The notes under the pieces were generated by a model, which was not told the DNA's origin, searched no databases, and saw only the letters and a program-made list of their open reading frames with translations. Below, one piece after another: positions 25,472 to 35,207 of a stretch of 64,000 bases of DNA (within the stretch, counting starts at the first letter, position 1; each line of letters opens with the position of its first letter). The DNA is from an uncultured Aquimarina sp. GTDB taxonomy: Bacteria > Bacteroidota > Bacteroidia > Flavobacteriales > Flavobacteriaceae. The position numbers and the translations under genes are program-made. The stretch covers positions 1 to 64,000 of the forward strand of contig CANLMN010000023.1 of NCBI GenBank assembly GCA_947492105.1, written 5' to 3'.

Positions 25472-28400
25472 TTATTCAATAGAATCCCCTTGGGTATTAA
25501 AGTTTGAGGATAGGATAGATAAGTCTAATATTGTTATTTTTTGGTCGTTATTAATGTCAGCTTTCGAGATAAAATTATTGGCTGTACTGTCGGTGTTAAA
25601 AACAGAATTAAGTGCAGATAAATCCGAGATGGTAATTTTATTGTCTCCATTTATGTCGCCCCCCTTGAGCTGCCCAAAATCTAGCGGTTGCATAGTTTGG
25701 GTTATGGATGTTTCAATTACTTTTTGAAGATATCCTGGATAGTTAATAGCGATCTTATAGGTGCCTTGAGTAATAGGAAGCTCTATAAAACTGCCCGAGG
25801 TTTTTGCACTTGGTGAAAATTCATAGGCAGGTGTTGTTAAATTATCCGTTGAATAGAAAGCAATAGTGTATGTGCCACTATGATCATTCCTACCCTGTAG
25901 ATTGACAGTACTGCTAATACTTCCTTGATTTGTGGTGATTTCTGTGATCACCCAATCAAAAGATATCTCCGTAGCAAGAGTGTCTTGTCCATCATCGGTT
26001 ACAGTAATTAAGACATTGTATGGGCTATTAATAACTGCTGTCAGATTAACTGTACCTGATATAAGTCCTGTTGTGGAGTCAATTGTCAGGCCATCTGGTA
26101 GATTTTGCGCTTCATAACTTAGTACTTGGGTCGTGTCATCATCACCATCTGTAGCTTCAATCTGCAATGTTATTTCTTGTTCTGTATAGCTATAGATCGT
26201 ACCTGGATTTGTAACGACGGGATGAGTATTTAGTACCTTTCGGGTCAAAATAATTTCTATAGCTTTAATATTTGGGTTTTCAATATTTTTGATAAAATCA
26301 AGGTCCAAATTACCGTCTGCGACAAGAATGTCTTCAAAACGAGCTACCCCAGCAGTATTGTACCCAAAAATTTCGACTTGATCAAAATCTTCCGCTACTT
26401 TGGTTCCTTCTATCTCAATATCAAATACACGATCGCCGATGTTTTTATTGCCGATGAATCGTTCTGCAAATAAAAGGTTTACTTGGTAGTGTCCAAGTGG
26501 AAGCGGGAAATCCCATTGCATATTAGAAGGAACGTTGTTATTGTTAAATCGTTCGTGATTAAACAAAACATCAGGATAGCCTGTAGTATTTGTAAATCCA
26601 GCCGTATTAGCACCATACGTGGTGTCGTCATTATTGTTGGATAAATCAAGGTATGGAGAAGCGACACCTGTATTGGCAGAGCCTACCGCAATTCCAGATC
26701 CTGTTGTTGCTTGATCTTCTTGCCAATCAATCAGTGGATACTCTTGTGTCATACCGCCTGCATTCACCCGATAAAAGGTTTTTGTGGCCTGTAACACTAT
26801 AGTCTTGGTTGTATTAGAGTTATACGTTATTGTAAGTGTTGCGGTTTTGCCAAGAGCTGATTCTAGATATGTTACTTCAATAGGGTGGGATGAAAAACCA
26901 GGAAGCATTGAATTTGTTAGTGCTCCTCCTGTTATGTTAAAAGAGTTTGTATCACCTCCATCAATTGCTATTGATTTGATAAAAGTTCCAGCTGTTCCTT
27001 CGATAGTTTTTAGAAGAATAGTTTTGGTTTCATTCGTATCAAACTCTACAATTTCTGGGATTAATAACCTGCTTTCGGTATCAGGGATCCCAAACGGATT
27101 GAAGCTATTATAAACTTCCATGTTTTTCTGAGAGCCACCAGCCCTATTTGGAGATCCTGCAGTAATAAAAATTCCGTTGCCAGATACAATAGCTTGTGTA
27201 CCATGTCTTGCATGGTTTAGTGGAGTTTTGGTGCTCCATGAGCTTGTGTCAGGATTATAGGCTTCTACTACATCGAATGCAGGGTCAGGGTTTTGGTTAG
27301 GGATATCAACCCCTTCACCACCAATAACAAATAATTCGTCATTAAATATAGCTACAGCAGCTCCTGCCCTTGGCGTAGGGATGTTGTTGGTAGTAGCTAG
27401 TGTTGTCCAGCTATTGGTCTCAAAATCGTACACGTCTACTTCGGGAATTAAGGGCGCAAAAACACCTCCGTCTCCTCCAGAAAGTCTTCCTCCTGCAGCA
27501 TATAATTTATTATCCAAAAGACCAGCATGAAAATGATCTCTCGCATGTGGTGCATCAGCTAATGGGGTCCAGGTTCCTGTAGCGGGGTCGTATTCATCAA
27601 ACCACGATACGTAACCTCCGTTATGTCCCATAGTATTACCGCCAACAAGGTAAAATTTGTCATTATGTAGTACAAGTCCGGCTCCACCTCTACGGCGGGT
27701 TACGGGGATTTCTGGTCCTTCAATCCATTCTTGGTTGGTTGGGTTGTATATTTGAATATGGGTTGCCGGTGCTTCGTTAGGAAAAGTGTTAGTCTCAAAT
27801 GCACCGATAATCCAGATCAAACCTTGGTAGGTAATAGCTTGAAAGTGATTGAATTCTTTTGGGGCAATGTTGCTAACTGTATCCCAATTGTCAGTTTGGT
27901 AATTGTATACGTTGACAGATTTGGCGTTTTCACGCCCTCCCATTAAGAAAAATTTGTCTCCAGCCTGTACAAAAGAACACTCATGGCGCGAAGTATAGTT
28001 TTCATTTTCATCCATGTCGATCCATAAGGCATCTCCTGGATCTGTAATGGCCCATATAAAGTTGATAGTAACCTCTTCTTCGTCAGGTTGTTTTGCCGTA
28101 ACAAATACGTTGTGTACTCCGTCATGACTTTCACCACCATCAAGGTCAGCTTCGGTTAGTACTCCTGAGATTACACCTGTGTTTTCATCAATTGTAATAC
28201 TTGCAGGTTGTCCGCTTATGGTATATGAGAAATCTTTGGAAGCGTTACCACCAGATGCTATGGTTTGAATGCTGATTGTATTATCAAAGAAATCAGTGCG
28301 ATCTGCTATTGGTTCGATATTTATAGGGTAGCTGATCGCAGTCAGTCCAAGGACTTCAATTGCATTGATGATAGGATTGTCTTTTCCAGGTTCATGAGCA

Positions 28401-31400
28401 AAAGAAATATTCAGGCTGCCGTCTTTGATCGTAACAGGAAAACTGAGCATGCCTCCAGCTCTATGTCCAAATTCTGCAACTGCATCTAGATCGTCTTTTA
28501 CAATGGTGCCTTCTAATAAGATGTCAAACACTCTTTCTCCTATTTGGTCAGTCCCAAAATAACTGTTGCCTACGTATAGATTTACCTCATAAGAATCATT
28601 TGGTAGCGGGATTTCAAACTCCATTTCAGTGTTTCCTGCACTATCCCATCGTTCTTGTTTGAAAATGGCATTAAATGTAATGTCATCAATATAATCAGGG
28701 ATAGAGCCGTCCTTGTTACTTGCACTTAGGTTTCCTGTGGCAATATTTCCAGTATTTACCGTATATCCTATTCCGCTTTGAGAGCCTATAGTGGTATTTG
28801 CAAACCAATCTGGTCCGTCGTCTGCAGAGGAAACAGTAGAACCTCCAGTGTTAATTCTGTAAATAGGGAATAGTGTTTGGTCTGTTAGTTCAACGGTGAT
28901 GGGTATGCTCAGCGGAGAATTGGTACCTGTGTGCGCAATTTCTAGAACTGCCTCTTTTGTTCCTACAGAGCCATCAGGAATCAAATCAATAGGTAGGTTA
29001 AAGCTGCTTCCAGAGCCAATGCCAAAAGGTGTGGGTTCATTGGTCGAGAATAAAGATGCGTCAGCTCCGGTAATAGTTATGTCTGTAATGATGATTTCTG
29101 GATTACCCGGACCACTTAGATTGTTTAAAATTATGGATGACTCTAAGGGAGCTGCATCTTTGGATACAATTTTAAAGTCTAATAAAGGAGTGTTGGCTTC
29201 TATAACTCCTTCGAGATCTTCGGTAATGTTAATAAAATCCCATGCAGCAGCAAATTCTGGAGCTGTAGCTCCAGCAGCACTGGCTATAATACCTACTGCA
29301 AGCCCTTTGTTGTCATTTGCATCAAGGAAACTAGCCGGTAGTGCAACTTCATCACCTACCGAAATGATCGTACTGCCTCCGTTTAATGAAATGTATGGCT
29401 GTGCAGTGTTGAGCGAGGGGTTAATCGTTAGGTATATATCTAGGTTGTTTGCACTTAGTATATTGGGGATGTCTATTTTGTTTTCTATGCTAATAATACC
29501 TTGATCTTCTAGCAAAACGGCTATTCCACTAAGATTGTCATTTGGGGTAGAGCCATTTTGTAATTGAATGCTCAGGTAGTTATCTTGGTCTCCCGTACCT
29601 ATATATATACCAATTGCTTGATCTTCTATAGGGGCATTAGGAGTTCCCTCGGTGGCAAAAAATGGAGATTCCACACGGCTATGAATAGTAAAAGGATTGG
29701 AGGTGTTGTCTACGTTTACTCCAAATTGAAATCCATAAGCTTGATTGTTATTTGCGCCTTTGGCTGTTCCTTTGGGGATAAGGTCTATAGATGCTTTTCC
29801 TGCTGCACCCCCAAATGAAATGTTTTCTAAGTCAAATTGTGAGAGATAATCTGTGTTTCCAGAAGGATCGACCATAAGCCCCATGAAACCAAGTCCGAAA
29901 AAACCTGTAGCAGGGTCAAAGTTCCAGAAAGGATGTTTTACAGGGAGATTGAGTGTTGTTCCGTTGTCTGGATCAATTGCAAATGCATCTAATGCATCAG
30001 GGATGGAGTCATTGTCATCATCTGGATCATTGATGTTTGATATAAAATCTTTGTCAAAATCTTTTGGAGCGTTTCCTGCTGAGCAGTAATTGGTTCCACT
30101 ATCTATCTCGTCTTGATTGCTGTATCCGTCACTGTCGTAGTCTGCAAGAGGATCAAATTCTGGATCATCAATGGCGATACATATGGTGTTGTCTGGTTCA
30201 AAAACTATTATTGAGTTCGCAAAAATTTCTGTTGCCCAAACTGTTCCTGCAAAGGCGGTTCCGTCACCAACAGCTGTAACGTCAAGGATAATTGTATCAC
30301 TACTACCGAATTGGTCTTTCTTGCTTAGGATTGTGGTACCATCTGTGTCAAACTCGAATTTTCTGATATTTCCATCAAAAGAAACAGTAAGTATGTGACC
30401 TTTTAGTGCGCTGTCAAACGTAGAAGCAGTATATTCACAAAGACCATTTGTGGATAGATTGTAGATGTCTAATATGTTGACATCAGGATTATTTATTTTT
30501 CCAGCAAGATGATTTCCGATTCTTGGATTGTCAGGAAAATCACTCAGGTTAAAAGATGGGTTGAAATAGCCCGAAACTCCGGTGATTGTAGTTGCGAGGT
30601 CTGTCCTAGCGATTTCGATCCATTCTCCTTCTTCTTCGGCAAATTTTATAATACCTGCTCTACTTGGGAATGCTGCTGTTGGATTTATATGACCACCATA
30701 GTAGGTCTCGTTTTCATCATTTGTAGTGCCGACATAGTGCAAGGCGTCTCCATGTCCAATTCCAGAGTTTATTTCAAATTCATTTGTGACATAATCTCCA
30801 TTTTCTGGTTGGTAATCAACTGCGTTTTGATCCCCTTTTAGTATACCATTGTTATAGATAAGTGGAAGTCCACCCCAGGTGCCATTTGGACCATTGTCTA
30901 TTGTATATATTTTCCCGTCTTCTTTTATAAGGACATCAAAGGCATTTCGGAAACCATAAGCAAATACTTGTACGGGCCCTCCAGGCTCAGCGAATGCTTG
31001 GTTAAAGCTGTCATTCCCTCCAAAAGGATCTCTGATATCGATAGTTGCATTGTACATAGGATGTCCAGAAGGGTAAGGGAACTCTGGATGAGTGTTGTCA
31101 ATGTCTTCTCTTTCTGGGTCATTAAGAGTTGGTAGGTCATAAACATACTGAGAATTGGACCTGGGATCTGTGTATATTGGCATACTTTCTAATTGTGTAA
31201 GGTTTACAATTAGAAGTGCTCCGGATAGAAAATATTCAGGAGTACCAGCGAATTTGTTACTTGGTGCACCTTGATTTGCATGCCCCCCTTGTTGTAAGAG
31301 TAAGTAAGAAATGCCGTTTTTTTCAAATAAGTCCATGCCATTACTTGCATGGTTTTCTTCGCACCTTGGTAACCCTCGAATAAGATCTGTTTTAATCCAT

Positions 31401-31894
31401 TCGTTGCCGTTCCATTCTAGCTTATGTAGGATGCCAGAGTTCGTGTCTAGATTGACGTCACCAAAATCACTTCCCCCAACTCTACTATCAGATGAGGAAG
31501 CATAAATGATCGGGTTTTCTGCGGTGCCTGCAGTTACGATGCCAGTTACTTGACGTTTTGTTTCTGTAACAAATATGCCACTGTCAGAATGATTGGCTGT
31601 ATTATTTATTATAGCTTCTATTTTTGTTTCTTCTACAACAGAGTAGGTTCCGTTTCCGGCATCTGCATCATCTCGTTCGATGGTGTATTGCCAAATTCTG
31701 CCAAAACGCTCCGCAACATATAATTTTCCATCTGGACCAAACTCTAACGAAGTTGGTTGGATAATGTTGGTGTTTTGTAATTTGGATTTTTTTAGAGAAG
31801 GTTCTTGGGCAATTAAGTTATTTGTGAGGAATGTGCATAATGCCAGAGCCACCAAAGATATCTTTGGGTGTAACTTTAAGTAAAATAATTTCAT
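25472..31894 (-). CDS. Giant mosaic secreted protein: sugar-dehydrogenase-like propeller, malectin, kelch, C-terminal dockerin
   Basis: I start at ATG 31894 (MKLFYLKLHPKISLVALALC.. signal peptide, 2140 aa) rather than 15 codons upstream. Approximate domain order: 35-570, glucose/sorbosone-dehydrogenase-like propeller (LEFGPDGKLYVAERFGRIWQ, VFAYGFRNAFDVLIKEDGKI); 580-650, Asp-rich TSP3-like calcium repeats; 650-900, lectin-like beta domain; 1008-1185, malectin-like (IYRINTGGSTV); 1190-1290, Ig-like; 1300-1600, kelch repeats (FFLMGGRENAKSVNVYN); 1710-1890, second malectin-like (FYRVNAGGM); 1890-1990, cadherin-like; 2075-2138, two EF-hand dockerin repeats (GDINGDNKITISDLSALNSV, ADINNDQKITILDLSIL). 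There is no T9SS sorting domain. Glycan binding and sugar oxidation at the cell surface are inferred. It is transcribed into the cohesin-like gene. Confidence 0.85.
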   Translation of the reverse strand: MKLFYLKLHPKISLVALALCTFLTNNLIAQEPSLKKSKLQNTNIIQPTSLEFGPDGKLYVAERFGRIWQYTIERDDADAGNGTYSVVEETKIEAIINNTANHSDSGIFVTETKRQVTGIVTAGTAENPIIYASSSDSRVGGSDFGDVNLDTNSGILHKLEWNGNEWIKTDLIRGLPRCEENHASNGMDLFEKNGISYLLLQQGGHANQGAPSNKFAGTPEYFLSGALLIVNLTQLESMPIYTDPRSNSQYVYDLPTLNDPEREDIDNTHPEFPYPSGHPMYNATIDIRDPFGGNDSFNQAFAEPGGPVQVFAYGFRNAFDVLIKEDGKIYTIDNGPNGTWGGLPLIYNNGILKGDQNAVDYQPENGDYVTNEFEINSGIGHGDALHYVGTTNDENETYYGGHINPTAAFPSRAGIIKFAEEEGEWIEIARTDLATTITGVSGYFNPSFNLSDFPDNPRIGNHLAGKINNPDVNILDIYNLSTNGLCEYTASTFDSALKGHILTVSFDGNIRKFEFDTDGTTILSKKDQFGSSDTIILDVTAVGDGTAFAGTVWATEIFANSIIVFEPDNTICIAIDDPEFDPLADYDSDGYSNQDEIDSGTNYCSAGNAPKDFDKDFISNINDPDDDNDSIPDALDAFAIDPDNGTTLNLPVKHPFWNFDPATGFFGLGFMGLMVDPSGNTDYLSQFDLENISFGGAAGKASIDLIPKGTAKGANNNQAYGFQFGVNVDNTSNPFTIHSRVESPFFATEGTPNAPIEDQAIGIYIGTGDQDNYLSIQLQNGSTPNDNLSGIAVLLEDQGIISIENKIDIPNILSANNLDIYLTINPSLNTAQPYISLNGGSTIISVGDEVALPASFLDANDNKGLAVGIIASAAGATAPEFAAAWDFINITEDLEGVIEANTPLLDFKIVSKDAAPLESSIILNNLSGPGNPEIIITDITITGADASLFSTNEPTPFGIGSGSSFNLPIDLIPDGSVGTKEAVLEIAHTGTNSPLSIPITVELTDQTLFPIYRINTGGSTVSSADDGPDWFANTTIGSQSGIGYTVNTGNIATGNLSASNKDGSIPDYIDDITFNAIFKQERWDSAGNTEMEFEIPLPNDSYEVNLYVGNSYFGTDQIGERVFDILLEGTIVKDDLDAVAEFGHRAGGMLSFPVTIKDGSLNISFAHEPGKDNPIINAIEVLGLTAISYPINIEPIADRTDFFDNTISIQTIASGGNASKDFSYTISGQPASITIDENTGVISGVLTEADLDGGESHDGVHNVFVTAKQPDEEEVTINFIWAITDPGDALWIDMDENENYTSRHECSFVQAGDKFFLMGGRENAKSVNVYNYQTDNWDTVSNIAPKEFNHFQAITYQGLIWIIGAFETNTFPNEAPATHIQIYNPTNQEWIEGPEIPVTRRRGGAGLVLHNDKFYLVGGNTMGHNGGYVSWFDEYDPATGTWTPLADAPHARDHFHAGLLDNKLYAAGGRLSGGDGGVFAPLIPEVDVYDFETNSWTTLATTNNIPTPRAGAAVAIFNDELFVIGGEGVDIPNQNPDPAFDVVEAYNPDTSSWSTKTPLNHARHGTQAIVSGNGIFITAGSPNRAGGSQKNMEVYNSFNPFGIPDTESRLLIPEIVEFDTNETKTILLKTIEGTAGTFIKSIAIDGGDTNSFNITGGALTNSMLPGFSSHPIEVTYLESALGKTATLTITYNSNTTKTIVLQATKTFYRVNAGGMTQEYPLIDWQEDQATTGSGIAVGSANTGVASPYLDLSNNNDDTTYGANTAGFTNTTGYPDVLFNHERFNNNNVPSNMQWDFPLPLGHYQVNLLFAERFIGNKNIGDRVFDIEIEGTKVAEDFDQVEIFGYNTAGVARFEDILVADGNLDLDFIKNIENPNIKAIEIILTRKVLNTHPVVTNPGTIYSYTEQEITLQIEATDGDDDTTQVLSYEAQNLPDGLTIDSTTGLISGTVNLTAVINSPYNVLITVTDDGQDTLATEISFDWVITEITTNQGSISSTVNLQGRNDHSGTYTIAFYSTDNLTTPAYEFSPSAKTSGSFIELPITQGTYKIAINYPGYLQKVIETSITQTMQPLDFGQLKGGDINGDNKITISDLSALNSVFNTDSTANNFISKADINNDQKITILDLSILSSNFNTQGDSIE

Positions 31895-32059
31895 AAAATT
31901 TGTATAAATTAAATTCTTTGTCTTTTTATAGGGGGTCACAAATATTTTAACCTTGAGCTAGTCATCGAGATGCAGTAACATGTTGTTAATTACTGAAAAA
32001 CAACGATTCAAAATTACAATATTTGATTGTACTACAGTCTTTTTTTTTAAAAAAAATCG

Positions 32060-32084
32060 TTAATCGATAAAAAAAATCGATTAA
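32060..32084. promoter_or_regulatory. Operator-like dyad TTAATCGAT-N7-ATCGATTAA
   Basis: A perfect 9-bp inverted repeat with a seven-A spacer, 166 bp upstream of the giant gene start and 386 bp upstream of pdhA. A run of T follows on neither side, so it is not a terminator. A dimeric regulator site is plausible; the regulator is unknown. Confidence 0.5.
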
Positions 32085-32370
32085 AGACGTAGTTAAGCTG
32101 CTGTTTTATTGTTTTCTAAGAGGTGTTTTTCTTTGTTTTATTTTTGATTTTTTTAGATGAGTTGTTTGTTTTTATGGTTTTACTGTGTTGATAAGTAGGG
32201 TTTTGCTGTGGTTTGTTGAAGTCTTTTGTAAGACAAGATGAATAAGAAAAATACTTCATAATCTACAGTTGTAAGAAAAGTGTTTAATTAATGTCGAAAA
32301 ACTTTTTAAATACTAATAGATCTTAAGGTATTTTTATAGTAATCTGTTTTTTCATTAAGGCGGAATACCT

Positions 32371-32378
32371 TATTTTTG
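32371..32378 (+). promoter_or_regulatory. -7 promoter element upstream of pdhA
   Basis: TATTTTTG fits TAnnTTTG, 91 bp before the pdhA ATG. The region expected to hold TTG is a T run. Confidence 0.3.
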
Positions 32379-32469
32379 TGTTTCGTTTTGGAAAATCAGT
32401 CGTATGCAGTTTATGTCTTGATGTAAGCATAAACGGGTATATTGCTAAAAATATTTACAAATATTTCTG

Positions 32470-33471
32470 ATGAAAAAAATCACCAAAGAAGTCTACCTTA
32501 AATGGTATGAAGACATGCTCTTCTGGAGAAAGTTCGAAGACAAACTTGCTCAAGTGTATATTCAACAAAAAGTTCGTGGTTTTCTCCACTTATATAACGG
32601 GCAAGAAGCAATTTTGGCTGGGGCTTTACATGCTATGGATCTCACCAAAGATAAAATGATCACGGCATACCGTAATCATGTTCAGCCAATAGGTATGGGA
32701 GAAGATCCTAAACGTGTAATGGCTGAGTTGTACGGCAAGGTTACTGGAACTTCTAAGGGAATGGGAGGTTCTATGCATATTTTTTCTAAAGAACATCGCT
32801 TTTATGGAGGTCATGGTATTGTAGGTGGTCAGATTCCATTAGGTGCGGGATTGGCATTTGCCGATAAGTATCACAAAAGGGATGCAGTAACGTTAACATT
32901 TTTTGGAGATGGTGCGGCAAGACAAGGTTCCTTGCACGAGGCTTTTAATTTAGCAATGCTATGGAAATTACCTGTGGTTTTTTGTGTAGAAAATAATGGT
33001 TACGCTATGGGGACCTCGGTTGCCAGAACTGCAAACCATACGGATATATGGAAATTAGGTTTAGGATACGAAATGCCATGTGGTCCTGTAGATGCTATGA
33101 ACCCTATAAAAGTAGCGGAGGCCTTTGACGAAGCTATCGACAGGGCAAGAAAAGGAGATGGTCCTACCTTCCTAGAATTAAAAACATATCGATATAGAGG
33201 GCATTCTATGAGTGATGCTCAAAAATATCGAACTAAAGATGAGGTTGCAGAGTATCAAAAAATTGATCCAATAACGCAAGTTTTAGATATTATAAAAGAA
33301 AAGAACTTTGCAACAGAGGATGAAATTGCAGCAATAGACAAAGCTGTAAAAGATCGTGTTGCCGAATGTCAGAAATTTGCTGAAGAATCTCCATTTCCGG
33401 AGAAACAACAAATGTATGATATGGTATATGAACAAGAAAATTATCCATTTTTAGCACATAAACCAGTATAG
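32470..33471 (+). CDS. pdhA: Pyruvate dehydrogenase E1 component, alpha subunit
   Basis: E1 decarboxylates pyruvate with thiamine diphosphate (TPP) and passes the acetyl group to lipoyl-E2. The 333-residue protein has the alpha-subunit entry segment RKFEDKLAQVYIQQKVRGFL, AYRNHVQPIGMGEDP, GHGIVGGQIPLGAGLAFADK and the TPP/Mg motif GDGAARQGSLHEAFNLAML...NNGYAMGT. The conserved phosphorylation-loop-like RYRGHSMSDAQKYR is also present. It is followed after 3 bp by the E2 gene, so the two are co-translated. The E1 beta gene is not beside them and must be elsewhere, as is usual in Flavobacteria. Confidence 0.96.
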   Translation: MKKITKEVYLKWYEDMLFWRKFEDKLAQVYIQQKVRGFLHLYNGQEAILAGALHAMDLTKDKMITAYRNHVQPIGMGEDPKRVMAELYGKVTGTSKGMGGSMHIFSKEHRFYGGHGIVGGQIPLGAGLAFADKYHKRDAVTLTFFGDGAARQGSLHEAFNLAMLWKLPVVFCVENNGYAMGTSVARTANHTDIWKLGLGYEMPCGPVDAMNPIKVAEAFDEAIDRARKGDGPTFLELKTYRYRGHSMSDAQKYRTKDEVAEYQKIDPITQVLDIIKEKNFATEDEIAAIDKAVKDRVAECQKFAEESPFPEKQQMYDMVYEQENYPFLAHKPV

Positions 33472-33474
33472 ATT

Positions 33475-35103
33475 ATGGCAGAAGTAATTAATATGCCGCG
33501 ACTCAGTGATACCATGGAAGAAGGTACTGTCGCAACATGGCTAAAGAAAGTTGGTGATAAAGTGTCAGAAGGAGATATTTTGGCAGAAATAGAAACCGAT
33601 AAAGCAACTATGGAATTTGAGTCCTTTTATGAAGGTACTTTATTACATATAGGAATAGAAGAAGGAGAGACAACGCCAGTGGATAAACTATTATGTATTA
33701 TCGGTGCTGAGGGCGAAGATATCTCTGGATTACTTAATGGTGGAGCTGGAGCAAGTCAAGCGGCTGCAGCAGAAGCTACTTCAGAAACAGTGGCTGCTCC
33801 AGTAGAAGCTAGTGCGGTAGTTCCGGAAGGTGTGGAGGTGATAACCATGCCAAGATTGAGTGACACCATGGAAGAAGGAACTGTAGCTTCTTGGTTAAAA
33901 AAGGTTGGAGATGTTGTTGAAGAAGGAGATATCCTTGCCGAAATTGAGACGGATAAAGCAACTATGGAATTTGAGTCCTTTTATAATGGTACGCTCTTAT
34001 ATGTAGGTATCGAAGAAGGTCAAACGGCTCCTGTAGATTCGTTGTTGGCAATTATAGGTCCAGCTGGAACAGATGTTTCTGGTCTGAAAGATGGCGTTGC
34101 AACAGCTGGAGCTCCCGAAAGTGCTCCAACAACTAAAGTAGAGCCAGTAGTAGATGCTGCGCCTGCAGCTGTAGCTAATAATGCGGCTTCTACCGGGGGT
34201 AGAATTTTTGTGTCACCATTGGCAAAGAAAATTGCAGCCGAAAAAGGCTATGATTTGTCTAAAATTGTTGGTAGTGGAGAGAATGGACGTATTACCAAAA
34301 AAGATGTGGAGGCTTATCAGCCTAGTGCACCGGTGTCAAATGCGACTTCTAATTCGGTAACAACTAATGATAAGGCGAAAGCTTCAGCTCCTGCTGTAGC
34401 ACCTTATGTTCCTGTGGGTGAGGTAGCTTTTGAGGAGGTGAAGAATTCTCAAATGCGTAAAGCTATTGCAAAATCTTTAGGAAATTCAAAATTTAGTGCA
34501 CCTCATTACTACCTGACATTAGAGGTAGATATGGAAAATGCAATGACTTCTCGCAAGCAAATTAATGCAATTCCAGATATCAAAGTATCATTTAATGATA
34601 TGGTGGTAAAAGCTTGCGCAATGGCATTGCGTAAACATCCTCAAGTGAACACGCAATGGTCGGATGATGTGATTAAAATAGCAAAACATATAAGTATTGG
34701 TGTCGCAGTAGCTGTGCCAGATGGTTTGTTAGTTCCGGTATTGCCATTTACAGATCAAATGAGTTTAACTCAGATTGGACAAAATGTTCGTAGCCTTGCT
34801 GGTAAGGCAAAAGATAAAAAATTGACTCCAGCAGAAATGAGTGGTAGTACTTTTACGGTTTCTAACTTGGGAATGTTTGGGATTACTTCGTTTACAAGTA
34901 TCATCAATCAGCCTAATTCTGCAATTTTGTCTGTAGGTGCTATTGTGGAGAAACCAGTTGTCAAGGAGGGTCAAATCGTTGTTGGACATACAATGACAGT
35001 TTCTTTGGCTTGTGATCATCGTACTATCGATGGTGCTACAGGCGCTGCGTTTCTACAAACATTGAAGGTGTATTTGGAGAACCCGGTAACAATGTTAGCG
35101 TAG
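33475..35103 (+). CDS. pdhC: Pyruvate dehydrogenase E2 (dihydrolipoamide acetyltransferase) with two lipoyl domains
   Basis: E2 forms the core of the complex and transfers acetyl groups from lipoyl-Lys to CoA. The two N-terminal lipoyl domains are near duplicates, each with MPRLSDTMEEGTVA and the lipoylated Lys in EIETDKATMEFESFY, joined and followed by Ala/Pro/Val-rich swinging linkers. The E1/E3-binding domain has FVSPLAKKIAAEKGYDLSKI and GSGENGRITKKDVEAY. The catalytic domain carries MRKAIAKSLGNSKFSAPHYY and the active-site motif DHRTIDGATGA near the end. 542 residues. A terminator follows at 35131. Confidence 0.96.
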   Translation: MAEVINMPRLSDTMEEGTVATWLKKVGDKVSEGDILAEIETDKATMEFESFYEGTLLHIGIEEGETTPVDKLLCIIGAEGEDISGLLNGGAGASQAAAAEATSETVAAPVEASAVVPEGVEVITMPRLSDTMEEGTVASWLKKVGDVVEEGDILAEIETDKATMEFESFYNGTLLYVGIEEGQTAPVDSLLAIIGPAGTDVSGLKDGVATAGAPESAPTTKVEPVVDAAPAAVANNAASTGGRIFVSPLAKKIAAEKGYDLSKIVGSGENGRITKKDVEAYQPSAPVSNATSNSVTTNDKAKASAPAVAPYVPVGEVAFEEVKNSQMRKAIAKSLGNSKFSAPHYYLTLEVDMENAMTSRKQINAIPDIKVSFNDMVVKACAMALRKHPQVNTQWSDDVIKIAKHISIGVAVAVPDGLLVPVLPFTDQMSLTQIGQNVRSLAGKAKDKKLTPAEMSGSTFTVSNLGMFGITSFTSIINQPNSAILSVGAIVEKPVVKEGQIVVGHTMTVSLACDHRTIDGATGAAFLQTLKVYLENPVTMLA

Positions 35104-35130
35104 GAGGACTATAGCATATATGAAATTAAG

Positions 35131-35165
35131 AAGCCTGTCTCAATTTTAATTAAGGCAGGCTTTTT
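35131..35165 (+). terminator. Intrinsic terminator after pdhC
   Basis: AAGCCTG and CAGGCTT form the stem with a ~18-nt loop that can partly pair, followed by T5. Confidence 0.75.
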
Positions 35166-35207
35166 CAATAAGTGATGTGAGTGTTTAATGATTTTAAGCA
35201 AAAGTGT

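Larger units (their letters stand above)
31895..32469. other. Divergent intergenic region between the giant gene and pdhA
   Basis: 575 bp, very T-rich on the plus strand, no protein-like frame. It holds a perfect 9-bp dyad (32060-32084) and a TATTTTTG element near pdhA. Regulatory sites for both divergent units should lie here. Confidence 0.5.

Noticed and set aside
28896-29504. 202-codon plus-strand frame opposite the giant surface gene
   Set aside because: It mirrors the opposite strand of a gene with clear domains; Ser/Pro-rich antisense frames of this kind are usual in such genes.
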